This document shows positions 26,934 to 35,435 of a stretch of DNA of 64,000 nucleotides, piece after piece. Numbering within the stretch: position 1 is the stretch's first letter; each line of letters opens with the position of its first letter. A program made the translations under genes and the position numbers. The stretch lies in NCBI RefSeq assembly GCF_003057875.1, contig NZ_PYXZ01000004.1, positions 248,001 through 312,000 on the forward strand, in the 5' to 3' direction. The DNA comes from Nocardioides currus. Its GTDB lineage: Bacteria; Actinomycetota; Actinomycetes; Propionibacteriales; Nocardioidaceae. The notes below the pieces were generated by a model. The model made no database searches, had not been told where the DNA came from, and was given only the letters and a program-made list of their open reading frames with translations.

Positions 26934-28055
26934 TCAGGCGTCGGCCTCGGCCTTGTCGGTGCCGCGGCGCCAGCGGATGCCGGCCTCGAGGAACCCGTCG
27001 AGGTCGCCGTCGAAGACCGCTTGCGGGTTGCCGGACTCGTAGGAGGTCCGGAGGTCCTTGACGATCTGGTAGGGGTTGAGCACGTAGTTGCGCATCTGGT
27101 CGCCCCACGACGCCTGGACGTCGCCGCGCATGCCGTCGAGGTGGGCCTTCTCCTCGGCCTTCTTGAGGGCAAGCAGCTTGGCCTTGAGCACGACCATCGC
27201 GCTGGCCTTGTTCTGGAGCTGGCTCTTCTCGTTCTGGCACTGCACGACGGTGCCGGTGGGGATGTGGGTCAGCCGGACGGCGGAGTCGGTCGTGTTGACG
27301 GATTGGCCGCCGGGGCCGCCGGAGCGGTAGACGTCGACCTTGATGTCCTCGTCGTTGATCTCGATCTCGTCGGTCTGCTCGAGCACCGGCACGACCTCGA
27401 CGGCTGCGAAGGAGGTCTGGCGACGGCCCTGGTTGTCGAAGGGGCTGATCCGGACGAGGCGGTGGGTGCCGGCCTCGACGGAGAGCGTGCCGTAGGCGTA
27501 CGGCGCGTGGACCGCGAAGGTCGCCGACTTCAGGCCCGCCTCCTCGGCGTACGACGTCTCGAACACCTCGACGGGGTACTTGTGCTGCTCGGCCCAGCGC
27601 GTGTACATCCGCATCAGGGTCTCGGCGAAGTCGGCCGCGTCGACGCCGCCGGCGCCGGAGCGGATGCTGATCAGGGCCTCGCGGGCGTCGTACTCCCCGT
27701 TGAGGAGGGTGCGGATCTCGAGGGACTCGACGGACCGCTTGATCCGGTCGAGCTCGAGCTGCGAGTCGTCGAGGGTGGCGGTGTCGCCCTCCTCCTGCGC
27801 CATCTCGACCATCAGCGCGAGGTCCTCGATGCGGCCCTCGAGGCTGGTGAACTTGTCGAGCTCGCCCTGGATCGCGGAGAGGCGGCCGGTGACGCGGGTC
27901 GCGTTGTCGACGTCGTCCCAGAGGTCGGGCGCGGCGACCTGGTCCTCGAGGTCGGCGATCTCCTCGCGCATCTTGTCCAGGTCGAGGACCTGGCCGATGG
28001 TGCTCATGGTCGCCTGGAGCTGCTTGATCTCTTGGTCGAAGTCGGTGCCTGCCAC
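26934..28055 (-). CDS. prfB: Peptide chain release factor 2
   Basis: Protein of 373 residues with the class I release factor signature [17 protein letters not shown] (the GGQ reaches the peptidyl-transferase centre) and the RF2 stop-recognition motif SPF in [15 protein letters not shown]. It frees proteins at UGA and UAA codons. GTG at 28055 gives the usual [12 protein letters not shown] start. There is no in-frame UGA with an upstream Shine-Dalgarno-like stretch near codon 25, so the autoregulatory frameshift of many RF2 genes is absent. Confidence 0.97.
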   Translation of the reverse strand: MAGTDFDQEIKQLQATMSTIGQVLDLDKMREEIADLEDQVAAPDLWDDVDNATRVTGRLSAIQGELDKFTSLEGRIEDLALMVEMAQEEGDTATLDDSQLELDRIKRSVESLEIRTLLNGEYDAREALISIRSGAGGVDAADFAETLMRMYTRWAEQHKYPVEVFETSYAEEAGLKSATFAVHAPYAYGTLSVEAGTHRLVRISPFDNQGRRQTSFAAVEVVPVLEQTDEIEINDEDIKVDVYRSGGPGGQSVNTTDSAVRLTHIPTGTVVQCQNEKSQLQNKASAMVVLKAKLLALKKAEEKAHLDGMRGDVQASWGDQMRNYVLNPYQIVKDLRTSYESGNPQAVFDGDLDGFLEAGIRWRRGTDKAEADA

Positions 28056-28160
28056 AAGGGGAAACAGTACGGGGCGGGCGGTCGGGTGGCGAACCGCCCG
28101 GGCCCGTCGCTGAGGACGGACGACGGGCGGCTCTGTCGGGCGGTGCGAGCCCGACTCCTG

Positions 28161-28185
28161 CGCTCCCATCTGGGAAGGGGGAGCG
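28161..28185 (-). terminator. Short stem-loop terminator
   Basis: CGCTCCC at 28161-28167 pairs with 28179-28185 around an 11-base loop, 10 bases after the stop of the secreted protein gene at 28195. Seven-base stem, no T tract; moderate support. Confidence 0.5.
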
Positions 28186-28194
28186 AGACTGTGG

Positions 28195-28992
28195 CTACGT
28201 CGTGCAGAGCACCTCGGGGGTTGCGACGGCAGTGTTGGCGGCCGGTGTGCCCGAGGAGGCCAGCTCGTAGCGGATCCGGAAGGCATCGGTGACGTTGGTC
28301 TCCGCGTCCTCGATGACCTGGCCGAGCACGAGACCGGAGGCGAAGGCGACCCTGTCGTCGATCTTGAGGGCCACCGTGCCGGTGCCACCGGTGGCCGAGG
28401 AGTCGGTCAGCGCGTAGGTCGCTCGCAGCTTGAGGCACTTCTTGCCGAGGGTGTACTCCACGTAGTTCGGCGCGTCCGGTGCCGTGCTGATCAGGCTGTT
28501 GGCGAAGTTGTCCGCGCCGATCATGGCCGTCGTGTTGATGATGCCGGCAGCGACCCCGCGCTGGCGCGAGGCCAAGGGGCCCCAGGCGTAGACCGTGAGC
28601 TCGAGCTCGCTGCTGACGCCCTTCGCGACCTTGCCGGCCGCGGGCTTCAGCACGCGGTAGAAGCGGGTGCCGGCCACGCTGGGCTCGTCCTTCAGCAGGA
28701 AGGTGCCGTTGGCCCGGACCTTCGCCGTGCCGGACTGCGACCACGTCTTCTTGCCCTCCAGGCGCTGCTGGAGCACGACCTTGTCCCCCGCCGCGCCCGG
28801 TCGGACCGAGCCGCGGATCTTGACGGTGTCCTCCTTGGCGACCGCGGTGGCCTTGCTGATCCGCGCGGAGACGGAGTAGCCCGGAGCCTGGCGAGAGGCC
28901 GAATCGCTCGCGTGGGCCGTCGCGGTGGTGGAGGCGAGGAGCGGAGCGACGACCAGCGCCAGACCGGCGCCGGTGGTGATGATGCGGTTCAT
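28195..28992 (-). CDS. Secreted protein with NPCBM-like C-terminal domain
   Basis: Protein of 265 residues with a signal peptide (about 1-28, ending AHA-SDS). Residues 40-130 look like an Ig-like/fibronectin-type strand region ([21 protein letters not shown]), common in actinobacterial surface proteins. The C-terminal half ([24 protein letters not shown], then [16 protein letters not shown]) resembles the NPCBM carbohydrate-binding module. ATG at 28992. A single gene with its own terminator. The NPCBM call is by pattern and not certain. Confidence 0.65.
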   Translation of the reverse strand: MNRIITTGAGLALVVAPLLASTTATAHASDSASRQAPGYSVSARISKATAVAKEDTVKIRGSVRPGAAGDKVVLQQRLEGKKTWSQSGTAKVRANGTFLLKDEPSVAGTRFYRVLKPAAGKVAKGVSSELELTVYAWGPLASRQRGVAAGIINTTAMIGADNFANSLISTAPDAPNYVEYTLGKKCLKLRATYALTDSSATGGTGTVALKIDDRVAFASGLVLGQVIEDAETNVTDAFRIRYELASSGTPAANTAVATPEVLCTT

Positions 28993-29116
28993 GGGAGTCC
29001 CCCTGTCGTGCGGCCCTGTCGGCCTGCTGCAAGAGGGATGCGTGCGTACGCCGATTAGTTGCCGACCAGTTCCGGCCGGTGTGGCGTGCGGGCGGACCAC
29101 CGACCAGACTGGGCGC

Positions 29117-29593
29117 GTGACCAGCTCATCGTCCCCGGGGTCCCGCGTCGACGGCGCGATGGCGATCCTGCGCGCACGTGGCGAGCGGGTGACGCAGGCC
29201 AGGCGCGCGGTGGTCGAGGTGCTGGACGCCACTGCCGAGCACCTCGACGCCGACGAGATCGCCGCACGTGCGGAGGCGTCCGCCCCCGGGCTGCACCGCA
29301 CGACGGTCTATCGCGCGCTCGCCACCCTGGGCGACCTCGGGATGGTGTCCCACACCCATGTCGGCGGGGCGGCCGCGGTCTACCACCTGACGATCGACGA
29401 CCCCCGCCTCGCGACCGCGCCGTCGGTCCACGCCCACGCCCAGTGCACGGTCTGCTCGGCGGTCTTCGACATCCCCGTGGCGAGCTTCGAGGCCCTCACC
29501 GCCGACCTGATGTCCGACCTCGGCTTCCAGCTGGAGCCGGAGCACGCGGCACTGCTCGGCCGGTGCTCGGCCTGCCGTACGTCGAACGCCTGA
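29117..29593 (+). CDS. Fur-family metal-responsive regulator
   Basis: Protein of 158 residues: winged helix (RGERVTQARRAVVEVLD; HRTTVYRALATLGDLGMV), then a dimer/metal domain with HAHAQCTVC and a C-terminal CSAC, which form the structural zinc site. The spacing fits the zinc-type (Zur/Fur) group of actinobacteria. GTG at 29117. Divergent from the NPCBM-like protein gene; the gap is 124 bases. Metal specificity cannot be read. Confidence 0.9.
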   Translation: MTSSSSPGSRVDGAMAILRARGERVTQARRAVVEVLDATAEHLDADEIAARAEASAPGLHRTTVYRALATLGDLGMVSHTHVGGAAAVYHLTIDDPRLATAPSVHAHAQCTVCSAVFDIPVASFEALTADLMSDLGFQLEPEHAALLGRCSACRTSNA

Positions 29594-29596
29594 CGC

Positions 29597-30034
29597 TCAC
29601 TGCTGGATCGTGACCGCCGCGGTGCTGCTCGCCCCGACGACGGGCTGCGCCGGGCTGCCCGGGATGTGCATCGGCAGGTCGAGCGGCGCGGTCAGCACCA
29701 CCGTCACCGAACGGTCGACCGCGTTGACCCGGGCGTCGACCTCGATCCCGGGGTAGGTGCGGTCGGCGCCGACGGAGACGAGGTAGGCCTGGACCACCTT
29801 CTGCACCGCTCCCTTCTCCTGGAGCAGTCGCTCGGCGTCCAGCCCGCCCTCGTACGTGCCAGCGGCGCCGAGGTCGGCGCCCCGGAGCGCCGCACCGTCG
29901 GCAAGCGTGTCGAGGCTCTGGCGCTGGAGGTAGGCCGCCGACGCGTTGATGACCAGCGCCACGCCCATCAACAGGACGGCCGCGAGACCGACCAGCAGCG
30001 GGATGGTCGAGCCGCGCTCGTCGCGGGACCTCAT
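29597..30034 (-). CDS. TadG-like pseudopilin-type membrane protein
   Basis: Protein of 145 residues with the N-terminal RDERGSTIPLLVGLAAVLLMGV: a polar stretch with the Glu-Arg-Gly-Ser motif, then one membrane helix, as in TadE/TadG-type pseudopilins and putative Flp-pilus tip proteins. The rest lies outside. Its start overlaps the stop of the next upstream gene by 4 bases. It is the 3' end of the Tad locus visible here. Confidence 0.8.
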   Translation of the reverse strand: MRSRDERGSTIPLLVGLAAVLLMGVALVINASAAYLQRQSLDTLADGAALRGADLGAAGTYEGGLDAERLLQEKGAVQKVVQAYLVSVGADRTYPGIEVDARVNAVDRSVTVVLTAPLDLPMHIPGSPAQPVVGASSTAAVTIQQ

Positions 30035-30513
30035 TCGTCGGCCTCGACGGCACCGTCCGGTACGGCGACGAACTGGCCGATCGGCACCGTGTGGCTCGCC
30101 TTCAGGTCGAGCGAGCGGCGGTCGCTGTCCAGCACGGCTGGCAGGTACGGCAGCGCAACCCCCGAGTCGATCGCGACCGTGATCATCGAGGTCCCGGCGT
30201 GGCAGTCCTGCGGGAAGGGCTGGCAGGTCACGACGACCGTGGCCGTCTGGCCCTTCCCGCCCTGGTCGGCGAGGGTCTGGTCCACGACCGCCCGCGCCCG
30301 GGCCGCTCCGGTCGCGTCGTCCGGCGCGAGGGCGTACGCACGGGCCGCCGCTCGGGCGGCCCCGTCCAGGGCGAACGCTCCCCGCTGGACCTCGAACACG
30401 GTCAGCACGATCCAGGTGATCGGGATGAACAGGATCAGCCCGACCCAGCAGAACTCGACGAGCGCGCTGCCTGATTCCTCGCGTCGCGAACGGCGCCTGC
30501 GCAGCTGCCTCAT
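30031..30513 (-). CDS. TadE-like pseudopilin-type protein
   Basis: Protein of 160 residues beginning with a very basic stretch, then EESGSALVEFCWVGLILFIP, the TadE motif with conserved Glu five residues into the hydrophobic helix. Two Cys (VTCQPFPQDCH) could form an outer disulphide. 4-base overlaps (ATGA) with the genes on both sides show tight coupling. Confidence 0.85.
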   Translation of the reverse strand: MRQLRRRRSRREESGSALVEFCWVGLILFIPITWIVLTVFEVQRGAFALDGAARAAARAYALAPDDATGAARARAVVDQTLADQGGKGQTATVVVTCQPFPQDCHAGTSMITVAIDSGVALPYLPAVLDSDRRSLDLKASHTVPIGQFVAVPDGAVEADE

Positions 30514-30917
30514 GGCGACTCGATGATCGCGTTGCCGCTGACGGTGACGTCGATCGCAGGTCCGCCGAGGCCGAGCACGGGCACGCTCGCCGTCACCGTG
30601 ACCCGGTAGCCCGGCGATCCCCCGACGTCGGCCGGGGCGATGGACACGCCGTCGGCGTATCGCTCGTTGACGGTGCCGACGATCTGCTCGATCGTCTTGG
30701 CCCGTCCGTCCTCCATGGTGGCCCCGCTGACGGCGGCGCGTCGGGCTCCCTCGGCCGCGGCCGAGGACAGGGTGTTGCGCACGTGCAGCACCAGCGCCAG
30801 CTGGAGCAGCGCGGCGAACAGCGGCAGCAGCACCACCAGGATCATCACGAAGTCCACGACCGCGCTGCCGCGCTCGGACCTCCGCATCCGCCCGATCCCC
30901 CGGTGGACGAGTGTCAC
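30510..30917 (-). CDS. TadE-like pilus assembly protein
   Basis: Protein of 135 residues with RRSERGSAVVDFVMILVVLLPLF, a TadE-family N-terminus with a conserved acidic residue in the helix; the outer part has a short Val/Gly-rich tail. GTG at 30917; ATG at 30887 is an alternative that would leave a shorter cytosolic tail. One of three consecutive TadE/G-type genes. Confidence 0.85.
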   Translation of the reverse strand: MTLVHRGIGRMRRSERGSAVVDFVMILVVLLPLFAALLQLALVLHVRNTLSSAAAEGARRAAVSGATMEDGRAKTIEQIVGTVNERYADGVSIAPADVGGSPGYRVTVTASVPVLGLGGPAIDVTVSGNAIIESP

Positions 30918-30921
30918 CGGG

Positions 30922-31131
30922 CTACTTCACGGAGTCGAAGGCCCGCGTCAGGAGAGCCTTGAGCGGGTCCTGGGCGAAGGTGAAGATGGCGATCGCCAAC
31001 CCGACCGTCATCACCGTCACCATCACCCAGCCCGGGACGTCGCCGCGCTCGTCACGGGCGCGCGACCCCGGCTGTGGCGCCGTCAGCGCGACGTACACAC
31101 GCAACATCTGGTCGAGAGCGGACTGCTTCAT
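30922..31131 (-). CDS. Flp-pilin-like small membrane protein
   Basis: Protein of 69 residues: a basic cytosolic part, then DERGDVPGWVMVTVMTVGL with a hydrophobic helix and a short tail. The length and the Gly before the hydrophobic stretch suit a type IVb (Flp) prepilin. The Glu five residues after the cleavage site that most Flp pilins have is not evident. ATG at 31131; next gene 5 bases downstream. It is probably the major pilin of the Tad locus, by position. Confidence 0.72.
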   Translation of the reverse strand: MKQSALDQMLRVYVALTAPQPGSRARDERGDVPGWVMVTVMTVGLAIAIFTFAQDPLKALLTRAFDSVK

Positions 31132-31192
31132 CGGATACCCCGTTCGGTTGTTCGGTCGTGCACGGATGTGGGTCGGGAGGCGGCGGTCTTGG

Positions 31193-32134
31193 TCACGGCA
31201 CCACCAGGCTGAGGCCGATGGCGCCCGGGAAGAACGCGAACAGCACCGTCACGGGCAGCACCAGGAAGACGACGGGCGCCATCATGAAGACCTCCTTGCG
31301 CGCGGCGGTCTCGATCAGGTTGCGGCGCCCGGCCTCACGGACGTCGGCGGCCTGCGCGTGGAGGACATCGGCCAGCGGCGTGCCGCGCTCGATCGCGACC
31401 GAGATGCCGGTGGCGAACCGCGCGACCAGCGGCAGCCCGGTCGTGGCCGCGAGACGGTCGAAGCCGGCGGCGACCGGGGTGCCGGTGCGGATCTCGGCCA
31501 GCACCCGACCGAGGTCGGCGGAGAGCTCACCGCCGCTGCGGCGTACGACGCGGTCGAGCGCCGCCACCGGGCTCTCGCCCGCCGCGACGGCCAACGCGAG
31601 CAGCTCGGCCACGGTCGGGAACTCGGCCACGATCTGCCGCTCGCGGTTGGTCGCCTGGCTGCTGAGTCGGTTGTCGCGGGCCATCACGCCGAAGACGAAG
31701 CCCACCACGCACAGCAGGAGCGCCGAGATCGGGCCGACTGATCCCGAGAGCGCCCGCAGCAGCGAGAAGGCGGCGACGAGGCCGAAGCCCGCCAGTCCCC
31801 AGAGCACCTGCTCGACCCGGAACTCGTGCACGGACTTGTCGATCGCCGCCCGCTGGAGCCGGCGGCGCACCGAGGTCGCACCCCCCATCACCTTCTCGAC
31901 CACGTCGGCGGCCGAGCGCAGGAGCGGGCCGAAGATGCCGGCCGCGGCGACGGTCGGCGACGAGGACGCGACCCGGAGGGTGGGTGTGCGGCCCACCTGC
32001 GGCAGGTCGCGGACGTAGGGCATGACCCGCAGGCCGAGCTGCGGACGCCGGATCACCGCGACCCGGGCGGCGACCATGAGCAGGCCGATCGCCGTCGTCG
32101 CGCCGAGGATCGCGCCCCACAGTGCGGTGCTCAT
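31193..32134 (-). CDS. tadC: TadC-like type II secretion system F protein
   Basis: Protein of 313 residues with a GspF/T2SSF domain: helices near residues 5-25, 110-150 and 285-310, and the intervening ELLALAVAAGESPVAALDRVVRRSGGELSADL cut across residues 185-215. It forms the inner-membrane platform of the Flp pilus. ATG at 32134; 7 bases after tadB. Confidence 0.88.
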   Translation of the reverse strand: MSTALWGAILGATTAIGLLMVAARVAVIRRPQLGLRVMPYVRDLPQVGRTPTLRVASSSPTVAAAGIFGPLLRSAADVVEKVMGGATSVRRRLQRAAIDKSVHEFRVEQVLWGLAGFGLVAAFSLLRALSGSVGPISALLLCVVGFVFGVMARDNRLSSQATNRERQIVAEFPTVAELLALAVAAGESPVAALDRVVRRSGGELSADLGRVLAEIRTGTPVAAGFDRLAATTGLPLVARFATGISVAIERGTPLADVLHAQAADVREAGRRNLIETAARKEVFMMAPVVFLVLPVTVLFAFFPGAIGLSLVVP

Positions 32135-32141
32135 GAGGCGC

Positions 32142-32996
32142 TCATGCCAGGATCCGCCGTTCTGCGGGCAGACGTCCGATACGCATCATCACGCGGTAGG
32201 CGACGAGGCACAGTCCCGCGCCGACCGAGAGGACCACGATCCCGGCGCCGGAGGAGTAGGCGGTGACGGAGCCCGACTGGAACGACATCAGCAGCAGGAC
32301 CACCCAGGGCGCCGCCACCGCGAGCCGGGCCCCGTTGACGGTCCAGGCCTGGCGGGACTCCATCTCGGAGCGGGTGCGGGCCTCGTCACGGAGGTAGCCC
32401 GAGAGGTTGCGCAGCAGCCGCCCGAGCTCGCCGCCGCCGACCTCGCGAGCGATGCGCAGCCCTTCGACGACCCGGTCGCCGACCGGGTCGGCCAGCCGGT
32501 CCTTGAGCCGGTCGAGCGACTCGTGGAAGCGACCGGTCACCTGGTAGTCGAGGGCGAACTCGTCGAAGGCCTCGCGCAGCGCCTCCGGCCCGTTGGTGCC
32601 GAGCGCGGAGAGCGCGTCGGGGAGTGAGAGTCCGGCGCGTACGGCGCTGGCGAGGTTGTCCACGGCGTCGGGCCACACGTCGGCGAACTCCCGCTGCCGC
32701 TTGGCGGCACGCTGCTTCACGACGGCGATCGGCAGGTAGCCCGCCATCGCCGCGAACGCGACGGCGACCGGGACGGTCCGCGAGACCGCCTGGATGACCA
32801 CGAAGCCGAACACGAACAGCACCAGGCACAGCGCGAACAGGCTGCCGACCGACACCTCGCCCAGCCCGGCCCGGGCGAGCAGCTGGCGCCAGCGACCGCC
32901 GCCCGGCGCGGGGTCCCGCGGCGATCGGGGCAGGAAGAACGCCGACCAGACGAGGAGCAGTCCGAGCCCGAGGCCGAGGCCGACGAGGGCACCCAT
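32142..32996 (-). CDS. tadB: TadB-like type II secretion system F protein
   Basis: Protein of 284 residues with the T2SSF domain (DNLASAVRAGLSLPDALSAL) and four membrane helices. It pairs with TadC in the platform. ATG at 32996 overlaps the stop of the TadA gene by one base (TGATG). Length is typical. Confidence 0.9.
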   Translation of the reverse strand: MGALVGLGLGLGLLLVWSAFFLPRSPRDPAPGGGRWRQLLARAGLGEVSVGSLFALCLVLFVFGFVVIQAVSRTVPVAVAFAAMAGYLPIAVVKQRAAKRQREFADVWPDAVDNLASAVRAGLSLPDALSALGTNGPEALREAFDEFALDYQVTGRFHESLDRLKDRLADPVGDRVVEGLRIAREVGGGELGRLLRNLSGYLRDEARTRSEMESRQAWTVNGARLAVAAPWVVLLLMSFQSGSVTAYSSGAGIVVLSVGAGLCLVAYRVMMRIGRLPAERRILA

Positions 32997-33769
32997 CAGC
33001 GGACTCCGTTGAGGATGCGGTGCAGGTCGATGCCGACGCGCTCGTAGCGCTCGAGCCGCGACGGCATCCCGGCGCCGCGACGCAGCTCGCCGCCGGCCCG
33101 CTCGAAGATCGACTCGACCTCGATGTGGTCGTTCTCCACGCGTCCGGGCACCGACACGATCTCGTTGACACGCCGGACGCCCTGGGCGTCGATGCCCAGG
33201 TGGACGACGAGGTCGACCGAGCTGGCGACCGTCGGCACGACGAAGCCGGCCGAGATGTTCTCCCCGGCCAGCAGCGGCAGCGTGCACATCTTCACCAGCG
33301 CCTCGCGGGCGCTGTTGGCGTGCAGGGTGCACATGCCCGGGAGCCCGGCGTTGAGCGCGAGCAGCAGGTCGAGGCACTCCTCGGCACGGACCTCGCCCAC
33401 CACGACCCGGCTCGGGCGCATCCGCAGCGCCTCCTTGACGAGGTCGCGCAGCTGGATCTCGCCGGTCCCCTCGAGCCCCGACTGCCGGGTCTGCATCGGC
33501 ACCCAGTCGGGGTGGTTGAACTGGAGCTCGAAGACCTCTTCGGCCGACACGACGCGGTCGCTGCCGGGGATGGAGGCGGCCAGGCAGTTGAGGAAGGTCG
33601 TCTTGCCGGCCTGGGTGCCGCCGGCCACGAGCACGTTGAGGCCGGCACGGATCGAGGCGTCGAGGAAGACCGCCGCCTGGCTCGTCAGGCTGCCGAGCTC
33701 GACCAGGTCGTCGAGGCGCTTGGCGCGGACGACGAACTTGCGGATGTTGACCGCGGTGAAGAAAACCAC
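32996..33769 (-). pseudogene. tadA: TadA/CpaF secretion ATPase, N-terminal half missing
   Basis: The 257 visible residues are the C-terminal motor: AVNIRKFVVRAKRLDDLV, Walker A AGGTQAGKTTFLNCL, Walker B RMRPSRVVVGEVR, and HAN in MCTLHANSARE. A full TadA/CpaF has about 400 residues; the N-terminal domain and the part before AVNIRKF are missing. Homology stops near 33750, where the opposite-strand defence island begins; the current GTG at 33769 gives only MVFFT before the break. The first gene of the visible Tad operon has therefore lost its 5' end, probably with its promoter and any tadZ. Powered pilus assembly is unlikely unless the rest lies elsewhere. Confidence 0.8.
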
Positions 33770-33809
33770 TGCGTCGTTGCGACCATGGCGTGGCGGACGG
33801 CCACGAGCG

Positions 33810-33826
33810 TGATCCCCCGGGGATCA
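33810..33826. promoter_or_regulatory. Palindrome at the island edge, before the OLD gene
   Basis: TGATCCCC-C-GGGGATCA is a perfect 8+8 palindrome 11 bases before the ATG of the OLD-like gene and about 60 bases from where tadA homology ends. It may be an operator for the defence operon or a part of the junction sequence. Nothing else is recognised in 33770-33836. Confidence 0.4.
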
Positions 33827-33836
33827 TAGGGCCACC

Positions 33837-35435
33837 ATGATCACGAAGGTCGTCATCCAGGGGTACCGCAAGTTCCGGTCATTCTCCGTCGCGCCAGATG
33901 CGGCGACGAACATCATCGTCGGCGACAACGAGACTGGTAAGTCAACGCTGCTCGAAGCCATCACCCTGGCTCTGAGCGGGAGAATCGACGGTCGTTGGGC
34001 GAACGAGGAACTCAATCCCTACTGGTTCAACGCCGAGGACGTGCGCGACTACCTCGCCGCGTACGCCAAGGACCCGCAGACGCCTGCCCCGTCGATCCGC
34101 ATCGAGCTCTACTTCGACTCCGAGGATCCCGACGTCCAGCGCATGCGCGGGGTCCACAACTCACTGCGCCTCGACTGTCCCGGCACCAAGTTGGAAGTTG
34201 TCCGCAACCCGGACTACGACGAGGAGTTCACGGCCTACATGGCCGACCCCGATCGCCTCGGCGTGATGCCGACGGAGTACTTCGAGGCCATGTGGAAGGA
34301 CTTCAACGACACGCCGCTGCGTCGGCGCCCCGCGGCCCTCGGGCTTTCGATGATCGACTCACGCACGATTCGGTCGAAGGCGGGGGTCGACTACCACACC
34401 CGGGAAATCCTCAGCTCGTTCCTCGAGCCGAAGGAACGAGCAGCAATCTCAGTGGCCCACCGCAAGTCACGCCACGAGATGACGACCTCATCGCTAGGCG
34501 GCCTCAACGAGAAGGTGCGTGACGGATCGGAGGACCTTCACGACGCTCCCCTCAGCTTGACGATGGACCAGTCCGCACGGGCCTCCTGGGAGGCTGGCGT
34601 CGTACCCCAGGTGGATAACATCCCGTTCGCCATGGCCGGTCAGGGACAGCAGGCATCGATCAAGGTGGCGCTAGCGATGAAGCGCCGCGCCGAATCTGCT
34701 CGCACGGTTCTGATCGAGGAACCCGAGACGCATCTTGCCTACAGCCGCCTCCACAAGTTGATCGATCGAGTCGAGACCCTTGCCGGCAAGAACCAACAAC
34801 TGTTCGTCACCACCCACAGCTCCTTCGTCCTCAACCGCCTCGGCCTCGACAAGCTCATCTGCCTGCGCGGAGACACCCCCGCCCGCATCACCGACCTCGA
34901 CGACGGAACCGTCGCCTACTTCAAGCACCTGTCGGGGTACGACACACTGCGTCTTGTCCTCGCAACGCGGTTGGTTCTCGTCGAGGGTCCGTCCGACGAG
35001 ATGGTCTTCAAGCGGGGCTACTTCGACAGGTTCAACAAGTACCCCGAAGCCGACGGCATCGACGTGATCTCCATGAACGGGATCACCTTCAAGCGAGCAC
35101 TCGAGTTGTGCACTCGCCTCGACCGCGACGTCGTAGCCCTCCAGGACAACGACGGAACGGATGCTGCCAACATCGTCGAGGAACTCAAGGAGTACCTGTC
35201 TGTAAACCGCAAGATGTTCGTTGGCGACCCTGCGCTCGGCAAAACCCTGGAGCCACAGCTCGTCAAGGCCAACGGCGTCGATCACATGCGGACGGTCTTG
35301 GGTCTGCGCCCACAAGACAATCCCGACACCTGGATGCCCAACCACAAAACCGAAGGCGCCCTGCGCATTCTCGAGTCAGAACAGACGGTTGTGATGCCTG
35401 ACTACGTCAAGCAGGCCGTCGAGCACTTCGCATGA
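33837..35435 (+). CDS. OLD-family ATPase with C-terminal TOPRIM nuclease (GajA-like)
   Basis: Protein of 532 residues. N-terminal ABC-type ATPase: Walker A GDNETGKSTLLEAI (residues 29-42), glutamine-rich AMAGQGQQASIKVAL replacing the usual signature (about 265), Walker B VLIEEPETHLAY (about 290) and VTTHSSFVLNRL. The C-terminal TOPRIM domain has LVEGPSDEMVF (about 380) and VALQDNDGTD (about 433). This is the OLD class with a UvrD-type helicase gene behind it, as in Gabija (GajA, about 578 aa) and class 2 OLD systems. The ATGA overlap with the helicase shows coupling. Role: probably anti-phage DNA nicking or cleavage, by family. Codon use is less GC-rich than in the Tad operon. Confidence 0.9.
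   Translation: MITKVVIQGYRKFRSFSVAPDAATNIIVGDNETGKSTLLEAITLALSGRIDGRWANEELNPYWFNAEDVRDYLAAYAKDPQTPAPSIRIELYFDSEDPDVQRMRGVHNSLRLDCPGTKLEVVRNPDYDEEFTAYMADPDRLGVMPTEYFEAMWKDFNDTPLRRRPAALGLSMIDSRTIRSKAGVDYHTREILSSFLEPKERAAISVAHRKSRHEMTTSSLGGLNEKVRDGSEDLHDAPLSLTMDQSARASWEAGVVPQVDNIPFAMAGQGQQASIKVALAMKRRAESARTVLIEEPETHLAYSRLHKLIDRVETLAGKNQQLFVTTHSSFVLNRLGLDKLICLRGDTPARITDLDDGTVAYFKHLSGYDTLRLVLATRLVLVEGPSDEMVFKRGYFDRFNKYPEADGIDVISMNGITFKRALELCTRLDRDVVALQDNDGTDAANIVEELKEYLSVNRKMFVGDPALGKTLEPQLVKANGVDHMRTVLGLRPQDNPDTWMPNHKTEGALRILESEQTVVMPDYVKQAVEHFA

Noticed and set aside
28056-28160. A bulged hairpin around CGACGGGCGG as terminator
   Set aside because: Needs a 5-base bulge. The 28161-28185 hairpin is simpler and better placed.
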